Source: Brassicibacter mesophilus (lineage in GTDB: Bacteria > Bacillota > Clostridia > Tissierellales > Proteiniboraceae). From it: DNA of 64,000 bases. Positions 49,406 through 59,012 of this stretch are shown here, in pieces (positions within the stretch are counted from its first letter, which is position 1; the number at the start of each line of letters is the position of its first letter). Location: assembly GCF_050433385.1 (NCBI RefSeq), contig NZ_JBNPXI010000002.1, positions 393,585-457,584 of the forward strand, read 5' to 3'. The position numbers and the translations under genes were made by a program. Below the pieces are notes generated by a model. It saw only the letters and a program-made list of their open reading frames with translations, made no database searches and had not been told where the DNA came from.

Positions 49406-50671
49406 TTACCTCCTAATATTTGACTTTAAAATTTCTATTATTTTACTTAATTGAACTTCTTGCTGCTCACCTGTCTCCATATTCTTTAACGTAACTGTAT
49501 CTTTTTCTATTTCATCATCTCCAATTACTATCGTATATAAAGCATCAATTTTATCTGAATACTTAAACTGAGCTTTAATACTTCTACCTAAATAGTCCTT
49601 ATCAGCTGCTATTCCATGACTTCTAAGATTTAATAATAATTTAAATGCTTCTTTATCAGCTTTATCTCCTATAGTAACAATAAAGATATCTAACCCTTTA
49701 TTTTCTGGTATTATGATATTATTATTATCTAATGTCAATAAAAGTCTTTCAATGCCCATTCCAAATCCTACTGCAGGAGTTGAACTACCACCTAGCTCTT
49801 CAACTAGCCTATCGTATCTTCCGCCACCACAAACTGTTCCTTGTGCACCTATTTCACTTGAAACAAATTCAAAAGCTGTCTTAGTATAATAATCAAGTCC
49901 ACGAACTATTTTAGGATCTACTATATACTTTATATCTGCAACATCTAAGTATTCTTTAACTTTTTCAAAGTGATTATTGCATTCCTCACACAAATAATCC
50001 ACCATTAGTGGTACATCTTTGATTTCATGCTGACATTTTTCATTTTTACAATCTATAATTCTCATAGGATTCTTATCATATCTGCTTTTGCATGATTCGC
50101 AAAGCATTTCTAGTCTGTCTTTAAGGAATTCTCTTAATACTGAATTATATTTTTGTCTACAGTGTGGACATCCTATATTGTTTATTCTTAATTCAATTCC
50201 AGAAACTCCAAGCCTTCTATACACAGTATATACTAAGCTCATTACCTCAACATCTACTGCAGGGTCTGAGCTACCAAATACCTCTATGCCAAATTGGTGA
50301 AATTCCCTTAATCTTCCTGCCTGAGGTCTTTCATATCTAAAACATGGTGTAATGTAAAACATCTTTATCGGTTGCGGAGCATTAGATAATTTATTCTCTA
50401 TAAATGAACGAACTACTGGAGCAGTCCCCTCTGGTTTTAGTGTTATACTCCTTCCACCCTTGTCTTCAAACGTATACATTTCCTTCTGTACAACATCTGT
50501 AGTTTCACCAACTCCTCTTTCAAACAATTCAGTATGTTCAAAAACTGGAGTTCTCACTTCCTTGTATCCAAAACTTCTACAAATTTCTCTAAATAGGTTC
50601 TCAAGATACTGCCACTTATATGATTCTGAGAATAATATATCTTTTGTCCCTCTAGGAGCTTTTGCTAGCAT
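49406..50671 (-). CDS. hisS: Histidyl-tRNA synthetase
   Basis: Class II synthetase charging tRNA-His. The 421-aa protein begins with PRGTKDILF, has motif 2 FRYERPQAGRLREFHQFGIE near 112, the histidine-A sequence VRGLDYYTKTAFEF near 255 and GGRYDRLVEELGG near 280, with a C-terminal anticodon-binding domain (about 325-421). A CPHCRQ/CESCKSR cysteine set around 175-200 is a clostridial insert. It is the first gene after the T-box leader. Confidence 0.96.
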   Translation of the reverse strand: MLAKAPRGTKDILFSESYKWQYLENLFREICRSFGYKEVRTPVFEHTELFERGVGETTDVVQKEMYTFEDKGGRSITLKPEGTAPVVRSFIENKLSNAPQPIKMFYITPCFRYERPQAGRLREFHQFGIEVFGSSDPAVDVEVMSLVYTVYRRLGVSGIELRINNIGCPHCRQKYNSVLREFLKDRLEMLCESCKSRYDKNPMRIIDCKNEKCQHEIKDVPLMVDYLCEECNNHFEKVKEYLDVADIKYIVDPKIVRGLDYYTKTAFEFVSSEIGAQGTVCGGGRYDRLVEELGGSSTPAVGFGMGIERLLLTLDNNNIIIPENKGLDIFIVTIGDKADKEAFKLLLNLRSHGIAADKDYLGRSIKAQFKYSDKIDALYTIVIGDDEIEKDTVTLKNMETGEQQEVQLSKIIEILKSNIRR

Positions 50672-50692
50672 TAAGTACCCTCCTTCAAAAAA

Positions 50693-50944
50693 ATAAAAAC
50701 ACCTCAGTCTCTATCAAACATCTTTGACAGGGACGAGAAGTGTTATTTCCCGTGGTGCCACCCTAATTGGATAAAAATATCCCACTTTGCACCTGTAACG
50801 TAGGTATACGTATAAGCCTACTAAACTTCAGCTTATCTACTCAAGGATGTCTTCATCGAATATTAGTATCGGCTTTCCACTATCACCGACTCTCTATGAC
50901 TAAGAGATTCAATTACTTTTTCCTATCATTGTATTTGTATGTTG
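50693..50944 (-). promoter_or_regulatory. T-box leader controlling hisS-aspS
   Basis: On the minus strand, the T-box sequence AGGGTGGCACCACGG is at 50750-50764 and is followed by the terminator (50693-50745) with TTTTTATTTTTTT. Stem I bears AGTA at 50914-50917 and a GAA just before a candidate specifier GAC (50849-50851), the positions expected for the specifier-loop S-turn. That would make tRNA-Asp the sensor. Uncharged tRNA should favour antitermination and raise synthetase expression. Confidence 0.93.
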
Positions 50945-50950
50945 AATAAT

Positions 50951-50979
50951 ATTATAATGTAACTAATTTTCTATGTCAA
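50951..50979 (-). promoter_or_regulatory. Sigma-A promoter of the T-box unit
   Basis: Consensus TTGACA (50974-50979), 17 bases, consensus TATAAT (50951-50956) on the minus strand, placing the start of transcription near 50944, just before stem I. Confidence 0.88.
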
Positions 50980-50982
50980 TGC

Positions 50983-52455
50983 TTATATAAACTTTTCCTT
51001 CTTGTTTATCATTTCATCTACTCTTTTAATATATTCATATAAGTTTTTCACATTTGCTACTCTCTCTATTCTATCTTCTTCCGGAAAATAAAATTTTGAT
51101 ATCCCACCTGCACCTACTGCTACTATAGTCTGCATTTCCTCCATTATGAGTATATTATATTTGCATTCTTTATTAGGCTTGGAATAGCCAACGTTCTCAA
51201 AATTTCCCAAAATTTGTTTTTGCCTATACAAATAGTATGGATGCATATTCATCTTATCAGAATAATCTCTAGTAATAGAAAGCATCCGCTCAATATTCTG
51301 CTGTTCTGACAGTGAGTAATCTTCAAGATTTTCTTTTAGTTTAGATGCTCTCTTTATAGCCATTGTGTGAACTGTAAGATTATCAGGGTCAAGTTTTTTT
51401 ATTTGCTTCATCGTTTCCATAACATCGTCACAGTTTTCACCTGGTAACCCTACAATAATGTCCATATTAATTGTTTCAAAACCTAAGGTCCTAGCTAGAT
51501 TATATGCTCTATTAATGTCAGCGGTCGTATGATTACGCCCAATGGTTTTTAATGTATCTTCACACATCGTTTGAGGATTTATGCTTATTCTTTTTATATT
51601 ATTATCTCTAAGCATCATAAGCATTTTTTGATCTATTGTGTCTGGTCTACCAGCCTCTACTGTAAATTCACTTATAGTATCAGTGCCAAATTCATTATAT
51701 ATTTTTTTTATTATTTTATCTAAATTGTTAACAGAAAGCGCAGTTGGAGTTCCTCCTCCTATATAAACAGTGTCTATACACTTATTAGATAATAAGTCCG
51801 CAGTTCTCTCGATTTCATAGATAAGCTTATCAGTATAGTTGTCCATCTCATTGCCGTATTTCTCAATTGAATTTGATGGAAAAGAACAGTACAGGCATCT
51901 AGTAGGGCAAAATGGTATACTGACATATAAGCTATATTTATTTATACTATCTTGTTTTATTACTTTTCTTTCTATTTGTGCTATATCTGTTAATAGTTTT
52001 GCTTTCTCTTTAGAAAGCTTATATTGAGTAAGTAATATTTGCATAATCTCTTCAGTTTCTACATGTCTATTTATTAAATCATGAACTATTTTAGTTGGCC
52101 TTATTCCTGTTAGTACACCCCAAGGTACTTTTACAGATGAGATATTAGATAATGCTTCAAATATACTCTGTTTTATTGAAAGCTTAGTTACCTTTGGAAC
52201 GCTACTACTTTTTATATCAGTGTTTTCAATTCTTTTTATCTTATTATCGCTTATACATTCAGTACCTTTATAAACTTTCGTTTCAATATAATAGTTATTT
52301 GAATTAGTAAATAGTTTATTTTCTATTAAAAGGCTTTGGTCATCTACCAAAGCCCTATCTTCAACAAATTTAACCTGTGTATTAAAATAGAATAGTTTTA
52401 TCAATTCAGTTACTTCATAATTAAAGTCATGTCCCTCTAAGTAAACAAAAATCAT
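50983..52455 (-). CDS. hemZ: Radical-SAM HemZ (coproporphyrinogen dehydrogenase-like)
   Basis: HemZ is a HemN-related radical-SAM protein; in Bacillus it was linked to anaerobic coproporphyrinogen oxidation. The 490-aa protein has a long N-terminal region (about 1-160) and CPTRCLYCSFPS near 178-189, whose three cysteines hold the 4Fe-4S cluster, YIGGGTPTALS near 240 and GLPGEN near 340. Whether it makes heme here is unclear as no other heme genes are visible. It lies just upstream of the hisS T-box promoter and downstream of a 59-aa ORF. Confidence 0.9.
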   Translation of the reverse strand: MIFVYLEGHDFNYEVTELIKLFYFNTQVKFVEDRALVDDQSLLIENKLFTNSNNYYIETKVYKGTECISDNKIKRIENTDIKSSSVPKVTKLSIKQSIFEALSNISSVKVPWGVLTGIRPTKIVHDLINRHVETEEIMQILLTQYKLSKEKAKLLTDIAQIERKVIKQDSINKYSLYVSIPFCPTRCLYCSFPSNSIEKYGNEMDNYTDKLIYEIERTADLLSNKCIDTVYIGGGTPTALSVNNLDKIIKKIYNEFGTDTISEFTVEAGRPDTIDQKMLMMLRDNNIKRISINPQTMCEDTLKTIGRNHTTADINRAYNLARTLGFETINMDIIVGLPGENCDDVMETMKQIKKLDPDNLTVHTMAIKRASKLKENLEDYSLSEQQNIERMLSITRDYSDKMNMHPYYLYRQKQILGNFENVGYSKPNKECKYNILIMEEMQTIVAVGAGGISKFYFPEEDRIERVANVKNLYEYIKRVDEMINKKEKFI

Positions 52456-52467
52456 AATATGATCCCC

Positions 52468-52647
52468 TTAAAAGTCATTTATATATTCGTTAAAAAGCTT
52501 GTTTATATACGATTTTGGAATCTTTAATTCTAGAGCAAATTCTTCACTATTTATTCCCATTTCTTCCAAGTCTGTTAAATCGGTAATATCCATATCTTCA
52601 AGCTTTATACTTTCATGCCTCTTTACATAATCTTGCAGTTTTTGCAT
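52468..52647 (-). CDS. Small protein of unknown function, 59 aa
   Basis: Starts MQKLQDYVKRHESIK and has an all-helical pattern: DITDLTDLEEMGINSEEFALELKIPKSY, with two acidic helices and a terminal INKLFNEYI. The last part, ALELKIPKSYINKLFNEY, resembles a helix-turn-helix, but I cannot assign a family. ATG at 52647 follows GGGAGGGG; an extension to 52662 lies across that site. It is 12 bases from hemZ and probably co-transcribed. Confidence 0.6.
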   Translation of the reverse strand: MQKLQDYVKRHESIKLEDMDITDLTDLEEMGINSEEFALELKIPKSYINKLFNEYINDF

Positions 52648-52708
52648 TTGCACCCCTCCCAAAGATATTTAGTATTATTCTTCCACATATTTAGGAGAGT
52701 ATTCTTTT

Positions 52709-53332
52709 TTATTTATTTACAAAAGGATTATTTCTTTTTTCGAATCCTACAGTTGTAGATGGTCCATGTCCAGGATAAATTTCATAATCGTCAGGAAATA
52801 CCAAAATCTTGTTTTTAATTGAATCTATGATATCATCAAAAGAACCACCATAAAGGTCAGTTCGCCCTATTGAGCCTTTGAACAAAGTATCTCCTGTTAA
52901 AATAATGTTATTAACTTTAATTGATATACCTCCTTGTGTATGTCCAGGAGTATGAATAATAACAGCTTGTAGATTTCCAACGTTGATAACATCACCATCT
53001 TCAAGCAACCTATCAGGCTTAATCATAACATCATCCATAGACATATGAGCAGATAGATTCAGCTGTGCATCAAGTAACATATCCTCATCATCCTTATGAA
53101 TAAGAACTGGACACCCAATTTCTTTTTTTAAATCTTTTAATCCACCTATATGATCTCCATGAGCATGAGTTAATAAGATATATTTAATATTTACTCCTAA
53201 CTCATCAGACTTTTTTATAATTTCTTCTGATTCGCCACCCGGGTCAACAACAATAGCATCTTTAGTTTCTTCACAAGCTATTAAATAACAATTAGCTGCA
53301 TAAACACCTATTGGCATTCTCTGTAATATCAT
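52709..53332 (-). CDS. Metallo-beta-lactamase-fold hydrolase (glyoxalase II-like)
   Basis: 207-aa single-domain hydrolase with the binuclear metal motif THAHGDH (H56, H58, D60, H61), then HTPGHTQGG near 129-137 and YPGHGPSTT near 186. The family (YqgX/YcbL-like) includes hydroxyacylglutathione hydrolases, though the C-terminal glutathione domain is missing, so a small-thioester substrate is only a guess. It follows dtd closely and relA, a conserved clostridial order. Confidence 0.88.
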   Translation of the reverse strand: MILQRMPIGVYAANCYLIACEETKDAIVVDPGGESEEIIKKSDELGVNIKYILLTHAHGDHIGGLKDLKKEIGCPVLIHKDDEDMLLDAQLNLSAHMSMDDVMIKPDRLLEDGDVINVGNLQAVIIHTPGHTQGGISIKVNNIILTGDTLFKGSIGRTDLYGGSFDDIIDSIKNKILVFPDDYEIYPGHGPSTTVGFEKRNNPFVNK

Positions 53333-53342
53333 TTATATCCTC

Positions 53343-53792
53343 CTAAAACTGTTTTTTGCTATCAATCATTATAGTCACTGGTCCATCATTGATAAGCTCT
53401 ATATTCATATGCTCTCCAAAAGCGCCAGTTTCTACTTTAACATTATAAGACTTACATCTCTCAATAAACTTTAAATAAATCTCCTCTGCTATATCTGGAG
53501 GTGCAGCATTCATAAAGTTTGGCCTTTTTCCCTTTCTCAAATCTCCATATAAAGTAAATTGAGAAACTACTAAAATCTCTCCTTGAATATCTAATAGAGA
53601 TAAATTCATTTTATCATTTTGATCTTCGAAAATTCTTAAATTGATTATTTTATCACACATATATTCCATATCAGCATCTAAGTCTTCACTGCCAACTCCA
53701 AGAAACACCAATAGTCCTTTATTTATACTGCCAATAGTCTCATCATTTACAGTAACTTTTGCCATAGACACTCTTTGAACAACTGCTCTCAT
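53343..53792 (-). CDS. dtd: D-aminoacyl-tRNA deacylase
   Basis: Removes D-amino acids from mischarged tRNA and protects translation. The 149-aa protein has SQFTLYGDLRKG near 77-88 and the NAAPPDIAEEIYLKF and terminal NDGPVTIMIDS, whose GPVT contributes the cis GP motif. ATG at 53792. It lies 13 bases after relA, a very common pairing. Confidence 0.95.
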   Translation of the reverse strand: MRAVVQRVSMAKVTVNDETIGSINKGLLVFLGVGSEDLDADMEYMCDKIINLRIFEDQNDKMNLSLLDIQGEILVVSQFTLYGDLRKGKRPNFMNAAPPDIAEEIYLKFIERCKSYNVKVETGAFGEHMNIELINDGPVTIMIDSKKQF

Positions 53793-53805
53793 TAAATCAT
53801 CCCTT

Positions 53806-55962
53806 CTATGTTATAACTCTATACACATCTATTACACCATTAAGTCTTTTAATTTTTCTCATTAATTCTTTTAGTTGCTCTACATCTTTTATCTCAAGGG
53901 TCATATTTATTAATGCTATTCTTTCCTTGCTAGTCCTTGCATTTAAAGACGTCACGGTAAGGTTCGCATCAGTTAATAGTTGTGTAATCTCTGTTAAAAG
54001 TCCAGTTCTGTCCGTAGCTTTGATTTGAATTTCAGCTTGATAAGAACTTTTCTTATCTGTATCCCATTCAACATCTATAAACCTCTCATGTAAATTTAAT
54101 TCAGTAACATTAGGACAATCTCTTCTGTGTACTGACACTCCACGTCCTCTAGTAATATATCCTACAATATCGTCTCCAGGAACAGGACTACAACATCTCG
54201 AAAATCTAACTTTAATGTTGTCAACTCCTTTTACCGTTATTCCTTGAGTTGGTTTATACTCCCCTCTAGTATTAACTTGTTTATTTAATAATTCTTTTTC
54301 GTCTTCTTTTTGATTATAATACTCCTTGTAAAATTCTTTTAGCTTTGTTATGACTTGAGATAAAGTTATACTTCCATAGCCTATGCCAGCATACATGTCT
54401 TCAACACTGTTTAAGCTTAGCTTTTTCGCTATGGATTTGAGCCATTCTTCCTTAAGAATCTCTGTTAGTTTAAACCCTTGCCTCTTAACTTCTTTTTCCA
54501 ACATCTCTTTACCTTTGTTTATATTCTCATCACGTTCTTCTTTTTTAAACCATTGTCTTATTCTCGATTTTGCTTGGCTACTTTTAACAATCTTAAGCCA
54601 ATCCCTACTAGGTCCATTACTATTTGGTGACGTCAATATTTCAACAATGTTCCCATTTTTCAATTTGAAATCAATTGGAACAATTCTTCCGTCTATCTTT
54701 GCTCCTGCACAATTATTTCCAACAGCAGTATGAACCCTATATGCAAAGTCAATGGGAGTTGATCCAGCAGGAAGACTTATTACATCACCTTTAGGTGTGA
54801 AAACAAAAACCTCATCTGTATATAAATCTATTTTTAATGACTCCATAAACTCCTTAGGATCCTTTAAGTCTTTTTGCCATTCTAATAATTGTCTAAGCCA
54901 TGAAAGTTTATTTTCAAACTCATCACTTTTTACTACCCCTTCTTTATATTTCCAGTGAGCTGCAATACCGTATTCTGCAGTTCTGTGCATCTCCCAAGTT
55001 CTAATTTGTATTTCAAACGGGTCACCTTGAGGACCAATAACAGTCGTATGAAGGGACTGATACATGTTAGGCTTAGGCATAGCAATGTAGTCTTTAAATC
55101 TACCTGGTATTGGCTTCCATAAAGTATGAACAATACCTAGAACTCCATAACAATCCTTTACGGAGTCTACAATAATTCTTATTGCAGTTAAATCAAATAT
55201 TTGTTCGAAAATTTTATTTTGATATACCATTTTTCTATATATACTATAGAAATTTTTTGGTCTTCCACTTATCTCATTGTCTATTTCCATTTCATCCAGC
55301 TTACTCTTCAATACTTCAATTACAGATTTTATATATGCCTCTCTTTCCCTTCTCTTCTTTGAAACTTTTTCAACTAATTCATAATATCCTTCTGGGTCAA
55401 TATATCTTAATGAAAGGTCTTCAAGCTCCCACTTAATTTTAGAAATACCAAGCCTATGAGCTATAGGAGCATATATTTCTAAAGTTTCTAATGCTTTTTC
55501 TTTTTTCTTAGCTTCAGACATATATTCAAGAGTTCTAATATTATGTAGCCTATCAGCCAATTTAATTATTATAACTCGAATATCTCTGGACATGGCAATG
55601 ACCATTTTTCTAAGGTTTTCAGCTTGAGTCTCTTGTTTGGTACGATATTTAAGCTTTTTCAGCTTTGTAACACCCTCTACTAAATTGCTTACTTCCTCTC
55701 CAAACTCTCGTGTTAAGGCTTCAAATGTAACATCTGTATCTTCGAGAACATCATGAAGTAAGCCAGCTGAAATAGTAGCTGTATCCATATTAAGATCAGC
55801 TAATATCATCGCTACGCTAAATGGATGAACAAAAAATCTTTCTCCTGAGTTTCTTAATTGCCCTTCATGGGCTGATTCTGCAAAATTATATGCTTTGATA
55901 ATTTGATCTAAATCACCTTGAGGGTTATATTGTTCTATTCTGGCAATTAGGTTTTCTAACAA
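53806..55962 (-). CDS. relA: Bifunctional (p)ppGpp synthetase/hydrolase (Rel)
   Basis: Makes and hydrolyses the alarmone (p)ppGpp during the stringent response. The HD hydrolase domain includes SAGLLHDVLEDTDV near 65-78 with the histidine-aspartate pair; the synthetase domain has DYIAMPKPNMYQSLHT near 290-305; then a TGS domain (about 390-450), a zinc-finger-like region with RCCSPVPGD near 605 and a C-terminal ACT domain (about 645-718). Both active sites are intact. TTG at 55962 has GAGAGG nine bases upstream; an upstream in-frame TTG lies directly against it. 718 aa. Confidence 0.96.
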   Translation of the reverse strand: MLENLIARIEQYNPQGDLDQIIKAYNFAESAHEGQLRNSGERFFVHPFSVAMILADLNMDTATISAGLLHDVLEDTDVTFEALTREFGEEVSNLVEGVTKLKKLKYRTKQETQAENLRKMVIAMSRDIRVIIIKLADRLHNIRTLEYMSEAKKKEKALETLEIYAPIAHRLGISKIKWELEDLSLRYIDPEGYYELVEKVSKKRREREAYIKSVIEVLKSKLDEMEIDNEISGRPKNFYSIYRKMVYQNKIFEQIFDLTAIRIIVDSVKDCYGVLGIVHTLWKPIPGRFKDYIAMPKPNMYQSLHTTVIGPQGDPFEIQIRTWEMHRTAEYGIAAHWKYKEGVVKSDEFENKLSWLRQLLEWQKDLKDPKEFMESLKIDLYTDEVFVFTPKGDVISLPAGSTPIDFAYRVHTAVGNNCAGAKIDGRIVPIDFKLKNGNIVEILTSPNSNGPSRDWLKIVKSSQAKSRIRQWFKKEERDENINKGKEMLEKEVKRQGFKLTEILKEEWLKSIAKKLSLNSVEDMYAGIGYGSITLSQVITKLKEFYKEYYNQKEDEKELLNKQVNTRGEYKPTQGITVKGVDNIKVRFSRCCSPVPGDDIVGYITRGRGVSVHRRDCPNVTELNLHERFIDVEWDTDKKSSYQAEIQIKATDRTGLLTEITQLLTDANLTVTSLNARTSKERIALINMTLEIKDVEQLKELMRKIKRLNGVIDVYRVIT

Positions 55963-56000
55963 TTTACTCAACCTCTCGATAAAGTCTAGTTATGTCTAAA

Positions 56001-56029
56001 ATTATATAAATACAGTATATCATAGTCAA
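56001..56029 (-). promoter_or_regulatory. Sigma-A promoter of relA
   Basis: Minus-strand TTGACT (56024-56029), 17 bases, consensus TATAAT (56001-56006). Confidence 0.8.
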
Positions 56030-56049
56030 TAGAAAAGAAAAATGATTTA

Positions 56050-56074
56050 CAAAAAAGCCCAACATAGTGGGCTT
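56050..56074 (-). terminator. Terminator of apt
   Basis: Minus-strand 7-bp stem AAGCCCA/TGGGCTT (56055-56074) with a T tract, after apt and before the relA promoter. Confidence 0.85.
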
Positions 56075-56092
56075 CCTTTTGATATTTCTAGA

Positions 56093-56605
56093 TTAAAATC
56101 TAACTATCGAATGAATATCATAGTCTTTTAATGCGTCTCTACCATTCAAAAACTCAAGCTCAATAAAGAAACTTACTGCAGATATTACTCCACCTAGCTT
56201 TTCCACCATCTTGCATGCTGAATAAGCAGTTCCACCAGTTGCAAGTAAGTCATCCACTATTGCAACTTTTTGACCAGGTTTGATAGCATCTTTATGCATC
56301 TCAAGTGTATCAGTTCCATATTCAAGTTCATATTCGTAGCTTATAGTCTCGTGTGGTAATTTTCCAGGCTTTCTTACTGGAACAAATCCTACCCCAAGTT
56401 CATAAGCAAGTGGAGCACCGATTAAGAAGCCTCTTGCTTCTGGCCCCACTATTATATCTATTTCTTTATCTCTTAACTGTTCAGCCATTTGATAAATACA
56501 TTCATGAAAAGCATCTTTATCATTTAGAACAGTAGTTATATCCTTAAAATTAATTCCTTCTTTTGGGAAGTCTTTTACATTTCTTATTTTATTTTTTAGA
56601 TCCAT
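56093..56605 (-). CDS. apt: Adenine phosphoribosyltransferase
   Basis: Converts adenine and PRPP to AMP, purine salvage. With the start at 56605 the 170-aa protein begins MDLKNKIRNVKDFPKEGINFKDIT, carries GPEARGFLIGAPLAYELG near 60 and the PRPP motif VDDLLATGGTA near 122. GGAGG precedes this ATG; the longer ORF upstream has no ribosome-binding site and is not typical of the family. It lies immediately upstream of relA in clostridia commonly; here both have separate promoters. Confidence 0.96.
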   Translation of the reverse strand: MDLKNKIRNVKDFPKEGINFKDITTVLNDKDAFHECIYQMAEQLRDKEIDIIVGPEARGFLIGAPLAYELGVGFVPVRKPGKLPHETISYEYELEYGTDTLEMHKDAIKPGQKVAIVDDLLATGGTAYSACKMVEKLGGVISAVSFFIELEFLNGRDALKDYDIHSIVRF

Positions 56606-56657
56606 ATTTTCCTCCTTTTTGATATTAAATTTGTTTAGTTCACCAAATAAATCAGTA

Positions 56658-56686
56658 AAAATAACATATAAGGTTAAGTATTGCAA
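56658..56686 (-). promoter_or_regulatory. Candidate promoter of apt
   Basis: Minus-strand TTGCAA (56681-56686), 17 bases, TATTTT (56658-56663). Confidence 0.5.
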
Positions 56687-56774
56687 GTTTTTTACCGCAC
56701 TTACATTTGATATTCATTATAAAAGTACATTTACATTATAGCCTATACATACACCCTGTTCAATAACCAATATT

Positions 56775-57182
56775 TTATCCAGCATTATTTTCTTCAGTAG
56801 CATCTATTCTCATTATTTCAGAATCATTAAAATCACTGTTTTCATCAGCCACTAAATTAACTTGATTACTGCATTTCACACTCTCTTTATTAGCTTCATT
56901 GAGTAACTCGCTTATTCTATTTTCCAGCGTACCTTTATCACTCTCAAGGCTATTAATCTTCTTTGACTGTTCTTTTATTTTTAAACTTAGTTTTACTTGT
57001 CGGACTAGACCTAATATCGTCACAATTATAGCTCCTAAAGCAGCCGAAACAAAAATAACTATAGCCTGTGATACCTCAATTTCAGCAAATAAAAAATCTA
57101 CTGTAACGTTATTACCATTCTTAAGTGCGAAAACTGCAATTAAAATAGCAAATACTAAAGAAAAAATGAAACCTGCTTGCAT
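56775..57182 (-). CDS. LapA-domain membrane protein
   Basis: 135-aa protein with two membrane segments, about residues 3-20 and 38-60, an AILIAVFALKNGNNVTVDFLF region, then a cytoplasmic coiled coil (about 65-105). This matches the lipopolysaccharide assembly protein A family, which in clostridia lacks any LPS and must do something else at the membrane. It lies 16 bases after the UbiB-type gene in the same direction, suggesting functional linkage of unknown kind. Confidence 0.82.
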   Translation of the reverse strand: MQAGFIFSLVFAILIAVFALKNGNNVTVDFLFAEIEVSQAIVIFVSAALGAIIVTILGLVRQVKLSLKIKEQSKKINSLESDKGTLENRISELLNEANKESVKCSNQVNLVADENSDFNDSEIMRIDATEENNAG

Positions 57183-57198
57183 AATACTCCTCCTTCAA

Positions 57199-58881
57199 TT
57201 ATCTATTACGTTTGTTATTAATTAAAATAGACAAGACAAGCCCTATACCAAAAATAGCACCAATAACATATCCTAGAACTCCAAATAATGAAATTCCTAG
57301 AATTTTGGGATCTTTGTTTGATTGTATTACTATGGAAGAACCAACAATTAGTGCAGAAACCAAAAGGCTTAAAGATATCTTATTTGTCATACTGTTTATT
57401 TCGTTCTCTAATCGCTTTAGTCCTTCTTGTTTCATAGTAATTTTGATTTGATTTTTTTCAATTTTATTCAAAATATTATTTACTTGTCTTGGTATTTCTT
57501 TTAAGTTATCAAACGAATCAATAGAATATTCTAATGCTTCATCAACAATTTTTTTAGGATTTAATCTCTTTATAGTAACTTTTTTTATTATTTCTTTTGA
57601 TATTTCAGAAAGACTGAACTGAGGATTTAGTTCCTTCGCTGTTCCTTCAAGTGTAATTATTGATTTCATCAATAATATTAGTTGTGGCGGAACCTTTAGT
57701 TTATGTTTATATGCTGTCATCAAAATTTCATTAAACGCTTCTCCAAAATTCAGTCTATTTATAGGAACATTGAAGTAATAGTTAAGTATATAATATAAAT
57801 CCTTCCTAAGATCTATTTCATCAGTTTCTTTAGTTAAAGCATTAACCTTGAATAAGCTTTCAACTATTCTATCAACATCCTTATCTTGACCAGCCTTAAG
57901 AAGTGCTATAATGAAGTTTAGAATATACTTATCTATATACCCAACTATTCCAAAATCAATAAAGCTTATTTTGTTCTGATTAACAATCAGTATATTTCCA
58001 GGGTGCGGGTCTCCATGAAAGAAACCATGAAGAAATATTTGCTCTAAGAAAACATTTGCTCCTATATCAGCTATTTTTTCCTTATCCCAATTCCTTCTAT
58101 TTATCTCAGGAATATTACTTACTTTTACCCCTTTTATCTCTTCCATAACTAGTATTCTTTTTGTTGTATAATCCCAGTATACTTTAGGTACCAAAACTCT
58201 TTTATCATCCTTAAATATTTCAAAAAAACTTTGACAATTCTGTCCCTCATATGTATAGTCAATCTCTTTATAAATGAAATATGCAAACTCCTTAACTATG
58301 TCAACAGCATGCACTGGCCCTTGCTTATTAAAATGCTCATCTATTAGCTTAGCAACGTTATATAAAATATCAATATCTCTGTCAATAATGTCTTTAAGAT
58401 TCGGCCTTTGAATTTTTACTACAACTCGTTCACCAGATTTTAGCTTTGCTCTATAAACTTGACCTATCGATGCAGCAGCTAAAGGTTTTTCTTCAAAATT
58501 ACAAAATACCTCTTCTATATTCTGTTTAGTTTCTGATGCAAAAATTTGCTTAGCTGTGGATAACTCAAACTCATTTACTCTGTCCTGAAGGTATTTAAGC
58601 TCATTTACTATATCTTCTGGCAAAATATCATATCTTGTACTCAATATTTGTCCAAGTTTAATAAATGTAGGACCAAGCTCTTCAATTGCCATTCGAACTC
58701 TCTGGGCTCTTGTATATTTTTCGCTTAATTTGGTTGATTTTTTCAAAATAAAACCTTTTATCGAACCTTCAATTTTCATTTTATCAGCTAAAATACTAAA
58801 ACCGTATTTAGATAAAACTGACCAGATTTCTCTGTATCGCTTAATATTTTTGTATCTTTTCCCAAGTTTATTAATCCTCAA
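57199..58881 (-). CDS. ABC1/AarF (UbiB-like) kinase family protein
   Basis: 560-aa atypical kinase of the UbiB/ADCK family, in other bacteria supporting lipid and isoprenoid metabolism. The kinase-like core has AAASIGQVYRAKL near 137 with the alanine-rich loop in place of the glycine loop, FFHGDPHPGNI near 287 and SFIDFGIVGYID near 305. The C-terminus has two membrane segments (about 503-520 and 530-552). No ubiquinone genes are expected in this organism, so the native substrate is unclear. TTG start after AGGGG. Confidence 0.9.
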   Translation of the reverse strand: MRINKLGKRYKNIKRYREIWSVLSKYGFSILADKMKIEGSIKGFILKKSTKLSEKYTRAQRVRMAIEELGPTFIKLGQILSTRYDILPEDIVNELKYLQDRVNEFELSTAKQIFASETKQNIEEVFCNFEEKPLAAASIGQVYRAKLKSGERVVVKIQRPNLKDIIDRDIDILYNVAKLIDEHFNKQGPVHAVDIVKEFAYFIYKEIDYTYEGQNCQSFFEIFKDDKRVLVPKVYWDYTTKRILVMEEIKGVKVSNIPEINRRNWDKEKIADIGANVFLEQIFLHGFFHGDPHPGNILIVNQNKISFIDFGIVGYIDKYILNFIIALLKAGQDKDVDRIVESLFKVNALTKETDEIDLRKDLYYILNYYFNVPINRLNFGEAFNEILMTAYKHKLKVPPQLILLMKSIITLEGTAKELNPQFSLSEISKEIIKKVTIKRLNPKKIVDEALEYSIDSFDNLKEIPRQVNNILNKIEKNQIKITMKQEGLKRLENEINSMTNKISLSLLVSALIVGSSIVIQSNKDPKILGISLFGVLGYVIGAIFGIGLVLSILINNKRNR

Positions 58882-58985
58882 GAAAGCATCCCCTCGTTTA
58901 TATTAGAATTACTAACTATTATTGCCATAAATCTAATATTATTTCCTTATATTTTCATAATAGAATACATTACTCAAAAAGACAA

Positions 58986-59012
58986 AAAAACTGCCCTAAG
59001 GCAGTTTTTATA
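58986..59012 (-). terminator. Terminator of secD-secF
   Basis: Perfect 10-bp stem AAAAACTGCC/GGCAGTTTTT (58986-58995, 59000-59009) with a CTAA loop, and T residues on the minus strand. Confidence 0.92.

Noticed and set aside
56606..56686. 27-residue N-terminal extension of apt
   Set aside because: GGAGG lies directly before the ATG at 56605, and the extension overlaps a promoter-like region and is not typical of the family.
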